NCBI RefSeq assembly: GCF_018604545.1
Contig: NZ_CP075896.1
Location: forward strand, 7,998,001 to 8,062,000
Length of the DNA stretch: 64,000 nucleotides
Source of the DNA: Streptomyces koelreuteriae
Lineage (GTDB): Bacteria > Actinomycetota > Actinomycetes > Streptomycetales > Streptomycetaceae
Reading direction: 5' to 3'
The first letter of the stretch is position 1; the number at the start of each line of letters is the position of its first letter. Under the pieces are notes generated by a model. The model was not told the origin of the DNA. It saw only the letters and a list, made by a program, of their open reading frames with translations, and did not search any database. Positions 15,655 through 25,058 of the stretch are shown here, one piece after another. Made by a program: the position numbers and the translations under genes.

Positions 15655-18600
15655 TGGTCTCCCTTCGTCGTACGCGCGTCGATCCAGGCACGGATCGCCG
15701 ATGCGGTGGTCTCCGCGTGTTCCCGCATCATCGTCAGATGGTCGCCGGGGACGTCCGCGACCTCGTGTGCCGTCGGCCAGGACGTCCGCCAGTGGTCGGC
15801 GTCGGCGGAGGCCGCCATGGCGGGCGTGGGCCGCAGCGCGCGCACCAGGAGCGTGGGCGTGGCGATCGGCTCCGGATCCCAGTCGAGGAAGATCCGGTTG
15901 TAGGCGCCGATCGCTGCCAGGGCGCTGTCGTCGTCCCCGGTGAAGAGGGGCCGTCCGGTGTCCTGCGGCGGTGGGGCGCCCAGGGACAGCAGCCAGTCCT
16001 TGCCGCTGTTGTCCGGCGTGATGTGGTACGTGTCCAGCAGCACCAGACCGGTCGGGGCCCGGCCCATCCGCTCCAACTGGTGGGCGACCAGGTGCGCCAC
16101 ATTGCCGCCCGCCGACCGTCCCACGACCACGAAGGGCCCGTCCCCGACGTGCCGCAGCACGTTCTCGGCCTGCGTACGCGCCAGCGCGCCACGGTCCTCC
16201 GGTACTGCGGTACCGGCGCCGATCCCGGGGTGCGGGAACTCCAGGACATCCAGGTCGTCCTGGAACGCGCTGTGGAAGCGGGGGAAGTCTCCGCCGTCCG
16301 ATGCGGGCGAGGGGTGGTAAGCCGGGAAGTAGACGACCGTCGGCCTTCCGGAGCCGGAGCCGGAGCCGGATCCGGATCCGGACGCGGAGCCGGACCCGGA
16401 TCGGCCGTGGGAGCGGCGGATCGGGGGCAGCGTGTGCGCGCGGCCCTGTGCGGCCGGGAAGGTGGGCAGCGCCCAGGACGCGGTGACGAGCAGGTGCATC
16501 GCCGCCACCGGCTGGCCGGCGGCGCTGACCGTCCGGAACAGGGAGGAGAGGGTGTACGCCTGTGGCTCGGGTGGTGTGGTCTCGGGGGCCGCCGCCGTGG
16601 TCGGTTCGTCGTCCAGCAGGCCGAGCAGATGGCGTGCCAGTTCCTCGGCCGTACGGTGCTCGAACACCACCGCGGCCGACAGCCGGAGCTTCAGCGCGAT
16701 GCTGAGCCGGTTGCGGATCTGCACGGCGGTGAGGGAGTCGAACCCCAGGTCGGCGAGGGACTTGCCGACCGGGAGCGCGTCGGCGTGCGGGTAGCCGAGC
16801 ACCGCGGCGACGTCGGCCCGCAGCAGTTCCGTCAGCGCCGCCTCCCGCTCACCCGGGGGTACGGGGTCCAGCCGCTTCCGCCAGGCTCCCGGCTCCAGCA
16901 TCTGGCCGGAAGAGCCGGACGACCCGGACGACCCGGCGGACCCGGGGGACGTCCCCGCGGCGGTCGGCCGGTTCTGGCGGACGAGCCCGCGCAACGGCGG
17001 TGGCAGGTGCTCCGCCCCGGACCGAAGCGTCGACCGGTCCAGCAGGATCGGCGCCAGGACCGGTTCCGTCGAGCGCAGCGCGGCGTCGAACAGGGTCAAG
17101 CCCTGCCGTGTCGACAGCGGCACGAGCACGTCACTTGCCTGCGAGCGCGGCGAGGGGAGTCCCGCCGCCATGCCGTCGGTGTGCTCCCAAGGGCCCCACG
17201 CCAGCGACACCGCCGGGAGTCCCTCGGAGACGCGGCGCTGAACGAGGGCATCGAGGAACGCGTTCGCCGCCGCGTAGTTGCCCTGGCCCGCCCGGCCCAG
17301 CAGACCGGAGACGGAGGAGAACACGACGAACGCCGAGAGGTCCATGTCCCGGGTCAGTTCGTGCAGATGCCAGGCCGCATCGGCCTTCGGCCGCAGTACG
17401 GCGGCCATCCGCTCGGGGGTCAGCGAGTCCAGCACGCCGTCGTCGAGGACCCCGGCGGCGTGCACCACCGCGGTCAACGGCGGATCGCAGCGCTCGACCA
17501 CCTCGGCCAGGGCGGCACGGTCGGCCGCGTCGCAGGCGGCGATGGTGACCCGCGCTCCCGACTCCTCCAGCGCGCTGCGCAGTTCCCGGGCTCCGGGCGC
17601 CTGCGGCCCACGGCGTCCGGTCAGCAGCAGATGCCGTACGCCGTGCTCGGCGACCAGGTGGCGTGCCAGCTCCGCGCCGAGCGCGCCGGTGCCTCCGGTG
17701 ATCAGCACCGTGCCGTCCGGGTCGAAGGGAGTCACGTCGTCGGGGGCAGCAGTGGCCGCCGTCAGTCGTGGAACCGTCACCTGCCCGTCCCGCAACCGGA
17801 GTTGTGTCTCACCCGTGGCGACCGCCGACGGCAGCCTCCGCAGCGACTCGGGCCGACCGTCCACATCGACCAGGACCACACGACCGGGCAGCTCCGCCTG
17901 TGCCGCACGCACCAGCCCCCAGACCGCCGCACCGGCCAGGTCCGGCACCGGCCCGGTGGCATCCCGCGTCACCACCACCAGCCGGGAGCCCGCCGTACCC
18001 GGATCGCTCTGCCAGTCCTGGAGCACTTCGAGTACGCGGCCGGTCAGCTCGTGTACGGCGGCGAGCGGATCAGTGCCGGTGCCGGTCGCACGGGCGAGGG
18101 CGGTGACCGCGACGACGTCGGGGTTCACGGTGCCGGGCAGGAACTCGGCGAGGTGCAGCTCGTCGGGCCCGCGTACCTCCCAGGCGGCGCCCTCATCGGT
18201 GGCGCCGGAGACATCGAGGGCGGCCCACTCGGGACGCAGCAGAGCCCTTCGTACGATGTCGTCGGCCGTGTCGCCAGCCATGTCTGCCATGTCGGCCTGG
18301 TCGGGCGGGAGTTCCCTGGTGGTCAGTGCGTCCACGCGTGCCACGAGCGCCCCGGACGGGTCGGTCAGGGTCAGCGAGACCGTGTCCGGGCTGGTCGACG
18401 TCACCCTGACCCGCAGCTCCGTGGCTCCCGAGGCGTGCAGGCTCACCCCGCTCCAGGCGAACGGCACGCGGACCGTGCCCGTGCCCGTGCCGGCGGGAGC
18501 GGCCAGCAGCGGCGCGTGCAGCGCGGCGTCGAACAGCGCCGGGTGGAGTCCGAAGCGGTCCGCTTCCGACCGGTGCGACGGAGGGAGCGCGACCTCCGCG

Positions 18601-21600
18601 AAGACGTCGTCGCCGCGCCGCCAGAGCGCGCCGACCCCCTGGAAGGCGGGCCCGTAGCCGAGCCCGGCGTCGGCGAGGGCGCCGTACGCGCCGGTGAGGT
18701 CCACCGCCTCGGCGCCCTGGGGCGGCCACTGGGTCAGTTCGTCCCGCGCGGCGCGACCCCGGCCCAGCTGTCCCGTGACATTCCTGGTCCATGAGGCGTC
18801 CTCGGCGGACTCCTCCGGCCGGGAGTAGATGTCGACGGTGCGCCGGCCCGAGTCGTCCGGCGCGCCCACCACGACCTGGATCCGCACCCCAGCGGAACCG
18901 GGCAGGGCGAGTGGCGACAGCAGCACGAGTTCGTCGACGGCGCCGCAGCCCACCTCGTCTCCCGCCCGTACGGCCATCTCCACGAACACCGTCGCCGGCA
19001 CGATGACCCTCCCGGCGACGACATGATCCGCGAGCCACGGGTGGGTCGTGAGGGACAGCAGCCCGGTGAGCACCGTCCGCCCGGTCTCCGGAACCGGGAA
19101 CGCCGGGCTGAGCAGGGCCGTCCCGCCGTCGGCCGCTCCCGGGCGGGGCGCGTCCAGCCAGTACCGCTGCCGTTGGAAGGCGTACGTCGGCAGATCTACG
19201 CGGCGCGCCCCGGAACTCGCGTACACCGCCGCCCAGTCGACAGCGGCCCCGGCCACATGCAGCCGGGCCACGGCCGACACCAGCGTCTCCGGTTCGTAGG
19301 CGCCGCCGCGTGTCGCCACGGTGAGAACGGAGCCGGTCGTGAGCGCGTCGGGCAGACACTCCGTGGCCGCCGCGGTGAGGACGGGCCCGGGGCCGAGTTC
19401 CAGGTAGACGGAGATGCCGTCGTCCGCGAGCCGGCGCACGGCGTCGGCGAAGCGCACGGGCAGTCGGGCGTGCCGCGCCCAGTACTCGGGCGAGCACAGT
19501 TCCGCGGGGTCGGCGGGCAGGCCGGTCACGGTGGAGACGATCGGGATGCGTGGCGGCCGGAAGGTCAACTCCTCGGCCACCCGCAGGAAGTCGTCGAGCA
19601 TCGGCTCGACCAGGGGCGAGTGGAAGGCGTGGCTCACCCGCAGCCGTACGGCCCTGCGGCCCCGCGCCTCGAAGCCGGCCGCGACGGCGAGCACCGCGTC
19701 CCGCGCGCCCGAGATCACCACGGAACGGGGCCCGTTGACCGACGCGACGGCTGCCCGCGCCCCGAACTCCGCGACCGCTGCCACGGCTTCTTCCTCGGTC
19801 GCGTCCAGCGCCACCATCGCGCCGCCGTCGGGCAGTGCCCCCATCAGGCGGCCGCGAGCGGCGACGAGCCTCGCGGCGTCGGGCAGATCGAGAACCCCGG
19901 CGACATGCGCGGCCGCCAGCTCGCCGACGGAATGGCCCACCAGGCCGTCGGCACGCACGCCCCACGACTCGAGCAGCCGGAACAGCGCCACCTCGAAGGC
20001 GAACAGTCCGGCCTGGGCGAAGTCCGTACGGTCCACCAGAGCCGCCTCCGGCGAGCCGGGTTCGGCGGACAGCACCGCGCTGAGTGGCCGGGGGAGACGG
20101 TCGTCCAGGTACCGGCAGACCTCGTCGAAGGCGTCGGCGAACACGGGGAAGGCGGCGCGCAGTTCCGCGCCCATCCGGGGGCGCTGGGCGCCTTGCCCGG
20201 TGAACAGGAAGGCCGTACGGATCTCCGGGTCCGCCAGTCCTCGTACGACTCCCGGGACCTCCCCGCCCTGGGCGAACACGCTGAGCGCGTCCAGTGTCCG
20301 GGCCCGGTCACCGGCCGGCACGAGTGCGCGATGGGGGAGGGCGGAGCGCGACACCGCCAGCGAGAAGGCGATGTCGGCGGGCGACAGGCCGGGCCGTTTC
20401 GCCACCTCGGCCGCGAGCCGGCCGGCCTGGGTGCGCAGGGCGGGTTCGTCGGCGGCCGAGAGCAGCCACGGAACGTGGGCGGAGAGCGGCCACCGCACGG
20501 GCGGTGCCGCCATCGTCTCGGTAGAGGCCGCTGTCTTCGTCTCCGGCGCCTCCTCCAGAATCACATGCGCGTTGGTCCCGCCGATCCCGAAGGCCGACAC
20601 CCCCGCACGCCGCGGCCGGTCCGAAGCCGGCCAGGGCCGGGCGTCGGTGAGCAGTTCCACGCGGCCGGACGACCAGTCCACATGAGGCGAAGGCGATTCG
20701 GCGTGCAGGGTCCGGGGCAACTCGCCGTGGCGCAGGGCCTGCACCATCTTGATGACACCGGCGACTCCGGCCGCCGCCTGCGTGTGCCCGAGGTTGGACT
20801 TCACCGAGCCGAGCCACAGCGGCTGCTCGCGGCCCTGTCCGTACGTGGCCAGCAGGGCCTGTGCCTCGATGGGGTCGCCCAGCCTGGTGCCGGTGCCGTG
20901 GGCCTCCACCGCGTCCACGTCCCCGGCGCGCAGGCCCGCGTCCGTGAGCGCCCGGGTGATGAGCCGCCGCTGGGCCGGCCCGTGGGGCGCGGCGAGCCCG
21001 TTGGAGGCGCCGTCGGAGTTCACGGCGGAGCCGCGCAGCACGGCCAGGACCGGATGGCCGCCCCGCCGCGCGTCGGACAACCGCTCCAGCAGGACGAGGC
21101 CCACGCCCTCGCCCCAGGCCGTGCCGTCGGCCGCCGCCGAGAACGACTTGCAGCGCCCGTCCGGCGACAGCCCGCGCTGCCGGCTGAACGCGAGGAACGG
21201 CTTGGGCGTCGCCATCAAAGTGACCCCGCCGGCCAGCGCCATCGAGCATTCGCCCGAGCGCAGCGCCCGCGCCGCCCAGTGCAGCGTCACCAGCGAGGAC
21301 GAGCACGCGGTGTCGACCGTGATCGCCGGTCCGCGCAGACCGTAGACGTACGAGATCCTCCCCGAGGCCACGCTGCCCGCCGAGCCCAGCCCCAGGTGGG
21401 CCTCCAGCTCGTGGGAGCGGTTGAGGCGGGCGGAGTAGTCGGCGTACATCACGCCCACGAACACGCCGGTGTCGCTCTCACGCACCGACGCCGGATCGAT
21501 TCCGGCCCGCTCCCACACCTCCCAGGACGTCTCCAGGAGCAGCCGCTGCTGCGGATCCATCGCGAGTGCCTCGCGCGGGGAGATGCCGAACAGCCCGGCG

Positions 21601-23723
21601 TCGAAGTCCGCCGCCCGGTGCAGGAATCCGCCGTGCCGCGTGTACGACGTGCCGATCCGGTCGGGATCGGGGTCGTACAGGGCGTCCAGGTCCCAGCCGC
21701 GGTCGGTCGGGAACTCAGAGACGGCGTCCCGCCCCTGAGTCACCAACTCCCACAGATCGTCGGGGGAGTTGACGTCACCGGGATACCGGCAGCCCATGGC
21801 GACGATCACGACGGGATCGTCGTCGGAGGACGACTCCCGTGCACCGGGCGTACGCGGGTGGTCCTCAGGTGCGCTCTCGAAGAGCGCCACGCGCAGGTGG
21901 CGGGCGACCTCGGCCGGTGTGGGGTGGTCGAAGACCAGCGTCGACGGCAGGTCCAGCCCGGTCAGCCCGCCGAGCCGGTCCACCAGCTCCACGGCGCCGA
22001 CGGACGTCATGCCGAGTTCGGTGAAGGGGACGGCCGCGTCGGGCAGTTCGCCGGGCGTGTGACGGCAGATCCCGGCCGTTTCGGCAAGCACCGTTTCGCG
22101 GAGCGCGCGTTCCTGGTCCTCGGGTGAGAGGGGCAGGAGCCGCTCGCGCAGGGCGGTGGGCGCGGTGTCGACCGTGGGCGGGGCCGGGACGGCCAGCGCG
22201 TGCCGGGCGATCTTGCCGGACGCGGTGCGCGGGACGGCGGCGATCTCGTGGATCTCGGCCGGGACCTTGAAGTCGGCCAGCCTGGTGCGGCATTCGGCGA
22301 GCACCCGCCGTGCGTCCATCCCCTCCGGACCCGGTACGACGAAGGCGACCGGCACCTCGCCGAGCACGGCGTGCGGCACACCCACGACGACGGCCTCGGA
22401 CACGCCCGGGCACCGCGACAGGGCCTGCTCGATCTCCGTCGGGTGGATGTTCTCGCCACCCCGGATGATCAACTCGCTGACCCGGCCCGTGAGCCGGAGG
22501 TGGCCGTGTTCGACGCGGCGTCCGAGGTCGCCGGTGCGGTACCAGCCGTCCCGCAGCGCGGCCGCGGTCGCCTCGGGCTGCCCGTGGTACCCGGTCATCA
22601 GGCCCGGCCCCCGCACCCAGACCTCGCCCTCGGCCCCGTCCGGGACGTCCTCGCCGCCGCGCGGGTCGACCAGGCGTACGTCCGTGCCGGGGACGGGCGC
22701 CCCGCAGGAGCCGTCGACTCTGGGCCCGTCGGGGCGGTTCACCGCGATCATGCCGCAGGTCTCGGTACTGCCGTACGCGTCGAGCAGCGGCGCACCGAGA
22801 GTCTCCTCCACGGCCGCGCGCAGAGCGGGTCCGCTCGGCGCACCGGCCACGACGCACATCCGCAGCGCCTGGGGGAGTTCACCCGGCGAGTCGACCAGCC
22901 GGCGATACGTCGTCGGCACGCCGGCCAGCATGGTGAAGGGCCCGCCGAGCCCCTCGTACCCCGTGAGCAGTTCCTGCCTCAGTCCGCCCGGCGGCAGCAG
23001 CTCACCGGCGATCCGGGCGCTCGCGCCCACAGCGGTCACGCCCAGGATCGCCAGCGAGTGGCTGAAGCTGTGGAACAGCGGAAGCGGCCAGAGCAGCCGG
23101 TCGTCGGGCGAGAGGCCGAAGATCGGGGCGTAGCAGGCGGCCACGGACCACAACGCGGCCCGCTGCGTGGACAGCACGCCCTTGGGCCGGTGCGTGGTGC
23201 CGGAGGTGTAGAGCATCCAGGCCGGATCGTCGAGCCCGAGCAGATCGATCTCCGCGGACGCGTCGCTCTCGACCGCGCTCAGGAACAACTCGGCGCCGTC
23301 CGGAGCCGGGCCGGCCCCGGTGACCAGGACGCCCAGACGGTCGTACGGCGGCCCCAGGCGGCGCAGTCGGGCGGCATGCGCGGCGTCGGTGATGACGAAC
23401 CCGGCGCCGCTGTCCGCGAGGAAGTGGGCCAGCTCGGCGTCGGAGGACCGCGGATCGAGCGGTACGCCGACCATCCCCGCGCGCAGCGCGGCGAGGCAAC
23501 TCTCCACCGACTCCACGCAGTTGCCGAGGCAGATCGCGACACGGTCGCCGCCGCGCAGCGCTGTCCGGGTTCTCAGGTACGAGGCCAGCGAGCGGGTGCG
23601 GCGCTCCAGTTCGGCGTAGGTGACGCCGCGCGCGGAATCGGCGTAGGCGATCCGCTGCCCGGCCGTCTCGGCGTGCCGCCGCAACAGCTCCGGCACTGGC
23701 CGGATCAGCTCGTCCCGCCCCAT
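15651..23723 (-). CDS. Single-protein type I PKS: ligase-ACP-KS-AT-DH-KR-ACP-TE
   Basis: A 2690-residue enzyme from ATG 23723 (GGGAGGG upstream). Domains in order: acyl/aryl-CoA-ligase-like loading domain, about 1-520 (TSGTTHRPKG, YGSTE, GWYRTGDLG, TASGKIARH); ACP with Ser near 571 (LGMTSVGA); KS, about 637-1060, active Cys near 807 (DTACSSSL), and the KS histidines HGTGT and NLGHT; AT, about 1170-1450, GHSVGE with HAFH, predicting malonyl-CoA; DH near 1560-1850 (HVVAGRVIVP and DAALHA, both intact); KR near 2000-2180 (GGTGALG, LDD motif for B-type, S and Y present); ACP with Ser near 2329 (LGFDSLT); TE with GRSAG near 2533. There is no ER or methyltransferase. It should load a carboxylic acid, extend it by malonate, reduce and dehydrate, then release an alpha,beta-unsaturated acid; iteration cannot be excluded. 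The halogenase gene is coupled to its stop. Confidence 0.93.
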   Translation of the reverse strand: MGRDELIRPVPELLRRHAETAGQRIAYADSARGVTYAELERRTRSLASYLRTRTALRGGDRVAICLGNCVESVESCLAALRAGMVGVPLDPRSSDAELAHFLADSGAGFVITDAAHAARLRRLGPPYDRLGVLVTGAGPAPDGAELFLSAVESDASAEIDLLGLDDPAWMLYTSGTTHRPKGVLSTQRAALWSVAACYAPIFGLSPDDRLLWPLPLFHSFSHSLAILGVTAVGASARIAGELLPPGGLRQELLTGYEGLGGPFTMLAGVPTTYRRLVDSPGELPQALRMCVVAGAPSGPALRAAVEETLGAPLLDAYGSTETCGMIAVNRPDGPRVDGSCGAPVPGTDVRLVDPRGGEDVPDGAEGEVWVRGPGLMTGYHGQPEATAAALRDGWYRTGDLGRRVEHGHLRLTGRVSELIIRGGENIHPTEIEQALSRCPGVSEAVVVGVPHAVLGEVPVAFVVPGPEGMDARRVLAECRTRLADFKVPAEIHEIAAVPRTASGKIARHALAVPAPPTVDTAPTALRERLLPLSPEDQERALRETVLAETAGICRHTPGELPDAAVPFTELGMTSVGAVELVDRLGGLTGLDLPSTLVFDHPTPAEVARHLRVALFESAPEDHPRTPGARESSSDDDPVVIVAMGCRYPGDVNSPDDLWELVTQGRDAVSEFPTDRGWDLDALYDPDPDRIGTSYTRHGGFLHRAADFDAGLFGISPREALAMDPQQRLLLETSWEVWERAGIDPASVRESDTGVFVGVMYADYSARLNRSHELEAHLGLGSAGSVASGRISYVYGLRGPAITVDTACSSSLVTLHWAARALRSGECSMALAGGVTLMATPKPFLAFSRQRGLSPDGRCKSFSAAADGTAWGEGVGLVLLERLSDARRGGHPVLAVLRGSAVNSDGASNGLAAPHGPAQRRLITRALTDAGLRAGDVDAVEAHGTGTRLGDPIEAQALLATYGQGREQPLWLGSVKSNLGHTQAAAGVAGVIKMVQALRHGELPRTLHAESPSPHVDWSSGRVELLTDARPWPASDRPRRAGVSAFGIGGTNAHVILEEAPETKTAASTETMAAPPVRWPLSAHVPWLLSAADEPALRTQAGRLAAEVAKRPGLSPADIAFSLAVSRSALPHRALVPAGDRARTLDALSVFAQGGEVPGVVRGLADPEIRTAFLFTGQGAQRPRMGAELRAAFPVFADAFDEVCRYLDDRLPRPLSAVLSAEPGSPEAALVDRTDFAQAGLFAFEVALFRLLESWGVRADGLVGHSVGELAAAHVAGVLDLPDAARLVAARGRLMGALPDGGAMVALDATEEEAVAAVAEFGARAAVASVNGPRSVVISGARDAVLAVAAGFEARGRRAVRLRVSHAFHSPLVEPMLDDFLRVAEELTFRPPRIPIVSTVTGLPADPAELCSPEYWARHARLPVRFADAVRRLADDGISVYLELGPGPVLTAAATECLPDALTTGSVLTVATRGGAYEPETLVSAVARLHVAGAAVDWAAVYASSGARRVDLPTYAFQRQRYWLDAPRPGAADGGTALLSPAFPVPETGRTVLTGLLSLTTHPWLADHVVAGRVIVPATVFVEMAVRAGDEVGCGAVDELVLLSPLALPGSAGVRIQVVVGAPDDSGRRTVDIYSRPEESAEDASWTRNVTGQLGRGRAARDELTQWPPQGAEAVDLTGAYGALADAGLGYGPAFQGVGALWRRGDDVFAEVALPPSHRSEADRFGLHPALFDAALHAPLLAAPAGTGTGTVRVPFAWSGVSLHASGATELRVRVTSTSPDTVSLTLTDPSGALVARVDALTTRELPPDQADMADMAGDTADDIVRRALLRPEWAALDVSGATDEGAAWEVRGPDELHLAEFLPGTVNPDVVAVTALARATGTGTDPLAAVHELTGRVLEVLQDWQSDPGTAGSRLVVVTRDATGPVPDLAGAAVWGLVRAAQAELPGRVVLVDVDGRPESLRRLPSAVATGETQLRLRDGQVTVPRLTAATAAPDDVTPFDPDGTVLITGGTGALGAELARHLVAEHGVRHLLLTGRRGPQAPGARELRSALEESGARVTIAACDAADRAALAEVVERCDPPLTAVVHAAGVLDDGVLDSLTPERMAAVLRPKADAAWHLHELTRDMDLSAFVVFSSVSGLLGRAGQGNYAAANAFLDALVQRRVSEGLPAVSLAWGPWEHTDGMAAGLPSPRSQASDVLVPLSTRQGLTLFDAALRSTEPVLAPILLDRSTLRSGAEHLPPPLRGLVRQNRPTAAGTSPGSAGSSGSSGSSGQMLEPGAWRKRLDPVPPGEREAALTELLRADVAAVLGYPHADALPVGKSLADLGFDSLTAVQIRNRLSIALKLRLSAAVVFEHRTAEELARHLLGLLDDEPTTAAAPETTPPEPQAYTLSSLFRTVSAAGQPVAAMHLLVTASWALPTFPAAQGRAHTLPPIRRSHGRSGSGSASGSGSGSGSGSGRPTVVYFPAYHPSPASDGGDFPRFHSAFQDDLDVLEFPHPGIGAGTAVPEDRGALARTQAENVLRHVGDGPFVVVGRSAGGNVAHLVAHQLERMGRAPTGLVLLDTYHITPDNSGKDWLLSLGAPPPQDTGRPLFTGDDDSALAAIGAYNRIFLDWDPEPIATPTLLVRALRPTPAMAASADADHWRTSWPTAHEVADVPGDHLTMMREHAETTASAIRAWIDARTTKGDQ
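16346..16402. repeat. Microsatellite-like Gly-Ser linker repeat inside the PKS gene
   Basis: A run of six-base units CCGGAG/CCGGAT (minus-strand codons for Gly and Ser) encodes an alternating Ser-Gly stretch between the second ACP and the thioesterase of the PKS. A second, shorter Gly-Ser-Ser repeat lies near 16905-16950 between KR and ACP. Both are flexible linkers and likely sites of length variation by slippage. Confidence 0.85.
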
Positions 23724-23806
23724 GTCTGCGCCCTCCCAAGTCCCACGCGGTGCAACGATGTTGACCCTACGGGACGTGGCGGCGGCGCCCAGGTCGGCGC
23801 TCCGGA

Positions 23807-24316
23807 CTAGCTGTGGCGCATCGTGTCGTCGAGGATCTGCTCGCGGAGGATCTCGGCGTGGCCGCAGTGCTGGGCCAGCTCGCGCAGCGTGTGGAGGTAG
23901 ATCCAGCGCAGCGGCAGGGGGCCCCGGCGGTTGCCCTGGAGGACGTCGTCCAGCGTCAGCTTCTCCGTGGCTTGGCGGGACGCCGCGCACGCCTGCTGAT
24001 GGGCGCTCTGGACCGAGGCGATCGTGTCGTCGTCATGGAGGTCGAACGACTCGTCGGGCGTGTCCGGAATGCCGATCTCGCTCCGGGTACGGCAGGTGAC
24101 CGCCTCGTCGAACCAGACCTTCTCGACGAACGTGGCGTGCTTGAGCAGGCCGAGCAGGGTGGTCTTGGACGCGACCAGCGACCGGCGCGCCTGCTCCTCG
24201 GTCAGCCCGTCGAGACTGTGGTGCAGCGCGGACCGATGCTCGTCGAGGAAGACCTCGAACTGATCGCGGAACGAGGCGTGGAAGACGGCGGGCTCTGTCG
24301 TTGACTCGAAGACCAT
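23807..24316 (-). CDS. DinB/DUF664-family four-helix protein
   Basis: A 169-residue protein from ATG 24316 (MVFESTTEPAVFHASFRDQF); the longer frame to 24505 is non-conserved. It has the DinB-like helical-bundle pattern, with potential metal histidines in LLGLLKHATFVEKVWFDEA and near the C-terminus in YLHTLRELAQHCGHAEILRE. This superfamily includes mycothiol-dependent isomerases and transferases as well as many uncharacterised stress proteins. It lies 83 bases upstream of the PKS start on the same strand, so read-through is possible, but no functional link is evident. Confidence 0.82.
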   Translation of the reverse strand: MVFESTTEPAVFHASFRDQFEVFLDEHRSALHHSLDGLTEEQARRSLVASKTTLLGLLKHATFVEKVWFDEAVTCRTRSEIGIPDTPDESFDLHDDDTIASVQSAHQQACAASRQATEKLTLDDVLQGNRRGPLPLRWIYLHTLRELAQHCGHAEILREQILDDTMRHS

Positions 24317-24437
24317 GACCGCAACGATAGGCCGCTCGGCTTTTCCCGAAGGCCCCGGCAGGGCATCGCCGCCGACCCGGAGCCGAGCAGAGTGCACACG
24401 TGGAAGCCGGGTCGCGGCGGACGGGCACGACGCGGTT

Positions 24438-24953
24438 TCAGGTCTCGGGGCGTGTGTCCCCGGTCGGGCCGGGCCGTTCCAGGCTGTGTGGGGTCCAGTC
24501 GGCATGGCGCAGGATGGCGTGGACGGTCGCGCGGGAGGGGGTCAGGCGGAGGGCCGTGTTGCGCAGGGCGACGGCCAGGGGGTGGGTCAGTCGCTGGCCC
24601 AGCCGACCGGCCTGGCGGGCGGCGCGGGCTACGGACTGGCTGCGCGGGCGGCGCTCGGCGTCGTACCGGGTCAGTGCCGCATCGACCGTGGGCTCGGTAG
24701 CGAGCGCGGCGGCCAGCGCGGCCGTGTCCTCCAGGGCCTGGCAGGCGCCCTGGCCGAGGTTCGGCGTCATGGCGTGAGCCGCGTCGCCGAGGAGAACCAC
24801 CCGGCCATCGGCGAACGCCGGCAGGGGCGTTGCCAGTTCGTGGATGTCGTGGTGCAGGACGGCGTCCGGCCGGGTGGCGTCGAGCAGCGCGGGGATCGGA
24901 TCGTGCCAGTCGCCGAAGCGCCGGCGCATCGCGGACAGGGCGTCCGGATGCCG
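24438..24953 (-). pseudogene. 5-prime-truncated FAD-dependent monooxygenase
   Basis: Only the C-terminal half of a salicylate-hydroxylase-type flavin monooxygenase remains. Conserved sequence starts abruptly at RHPDALSAMRRRFGDWHDPI and runs through the FAD-ribityl motif VVLLGDAAHAMTPNLGQGA to the natural stop. The N-terminal GxGxxG nucleotide-binding domain, about 200 residues, is missing. Upstream in frame the sequence becomes unrelated and meets a TAG near 25060. The break at about 24953 coincides with the start of a TetR-like tail on the other strand. Confidence 0.75.
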
Positions 24954-24954
24954 T

Positions 24955-25044
24955 GTGGACGGGCTGGTCTTCGACCGGCTCGTGAGCGGTGGAAGCGTGT
25001 CGGAACGGGAGATTCGCGGGCTGGTGATGACGGCGCTGGGGTGA
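24955..25044 (+). pseudogene. Remnant C-terminal tail of a TetR-family regulator
   Basis: In the frame ending at TGA 25042-25044 the last 29 codons read VDGLVFDRLVSGG, then SVSEREIRGLVMTALG. This resembles the C-terminal helix of a TetR regulator of the type often encoded divergently from a flavin monooxygenase. No HTH or ligand-binding core precedes it; left of 24955 the sequence is the antisense of the monooxygenase remnant. The assignment rests on a short stretch and is tentative. Confidence 0.45.
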
Positions 25045-25058
25045 AGCGCCGCATGCGG

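Noticed and set aside
16346..16402. CRISPR-like or satellite array
   Set aside because: The repeats are six-base in-frame codon repeats encoding a Gly-Ser linker, with no spacers.
14077..18794. Long plus-strand open frames of 608 and 1025 codons
   Set aside because: They are antisense to the halogenase and PKS genes, whose motifs and ATGA coupling are unambiguous.
19023..22127. A 1034-codon plus-strand open frame
   Set aside because: It lies wholly antisense to the PKS gene; its Arg/Gly/His-rich translation has no family pattern and mirrors the high GC third positions of the true gene.
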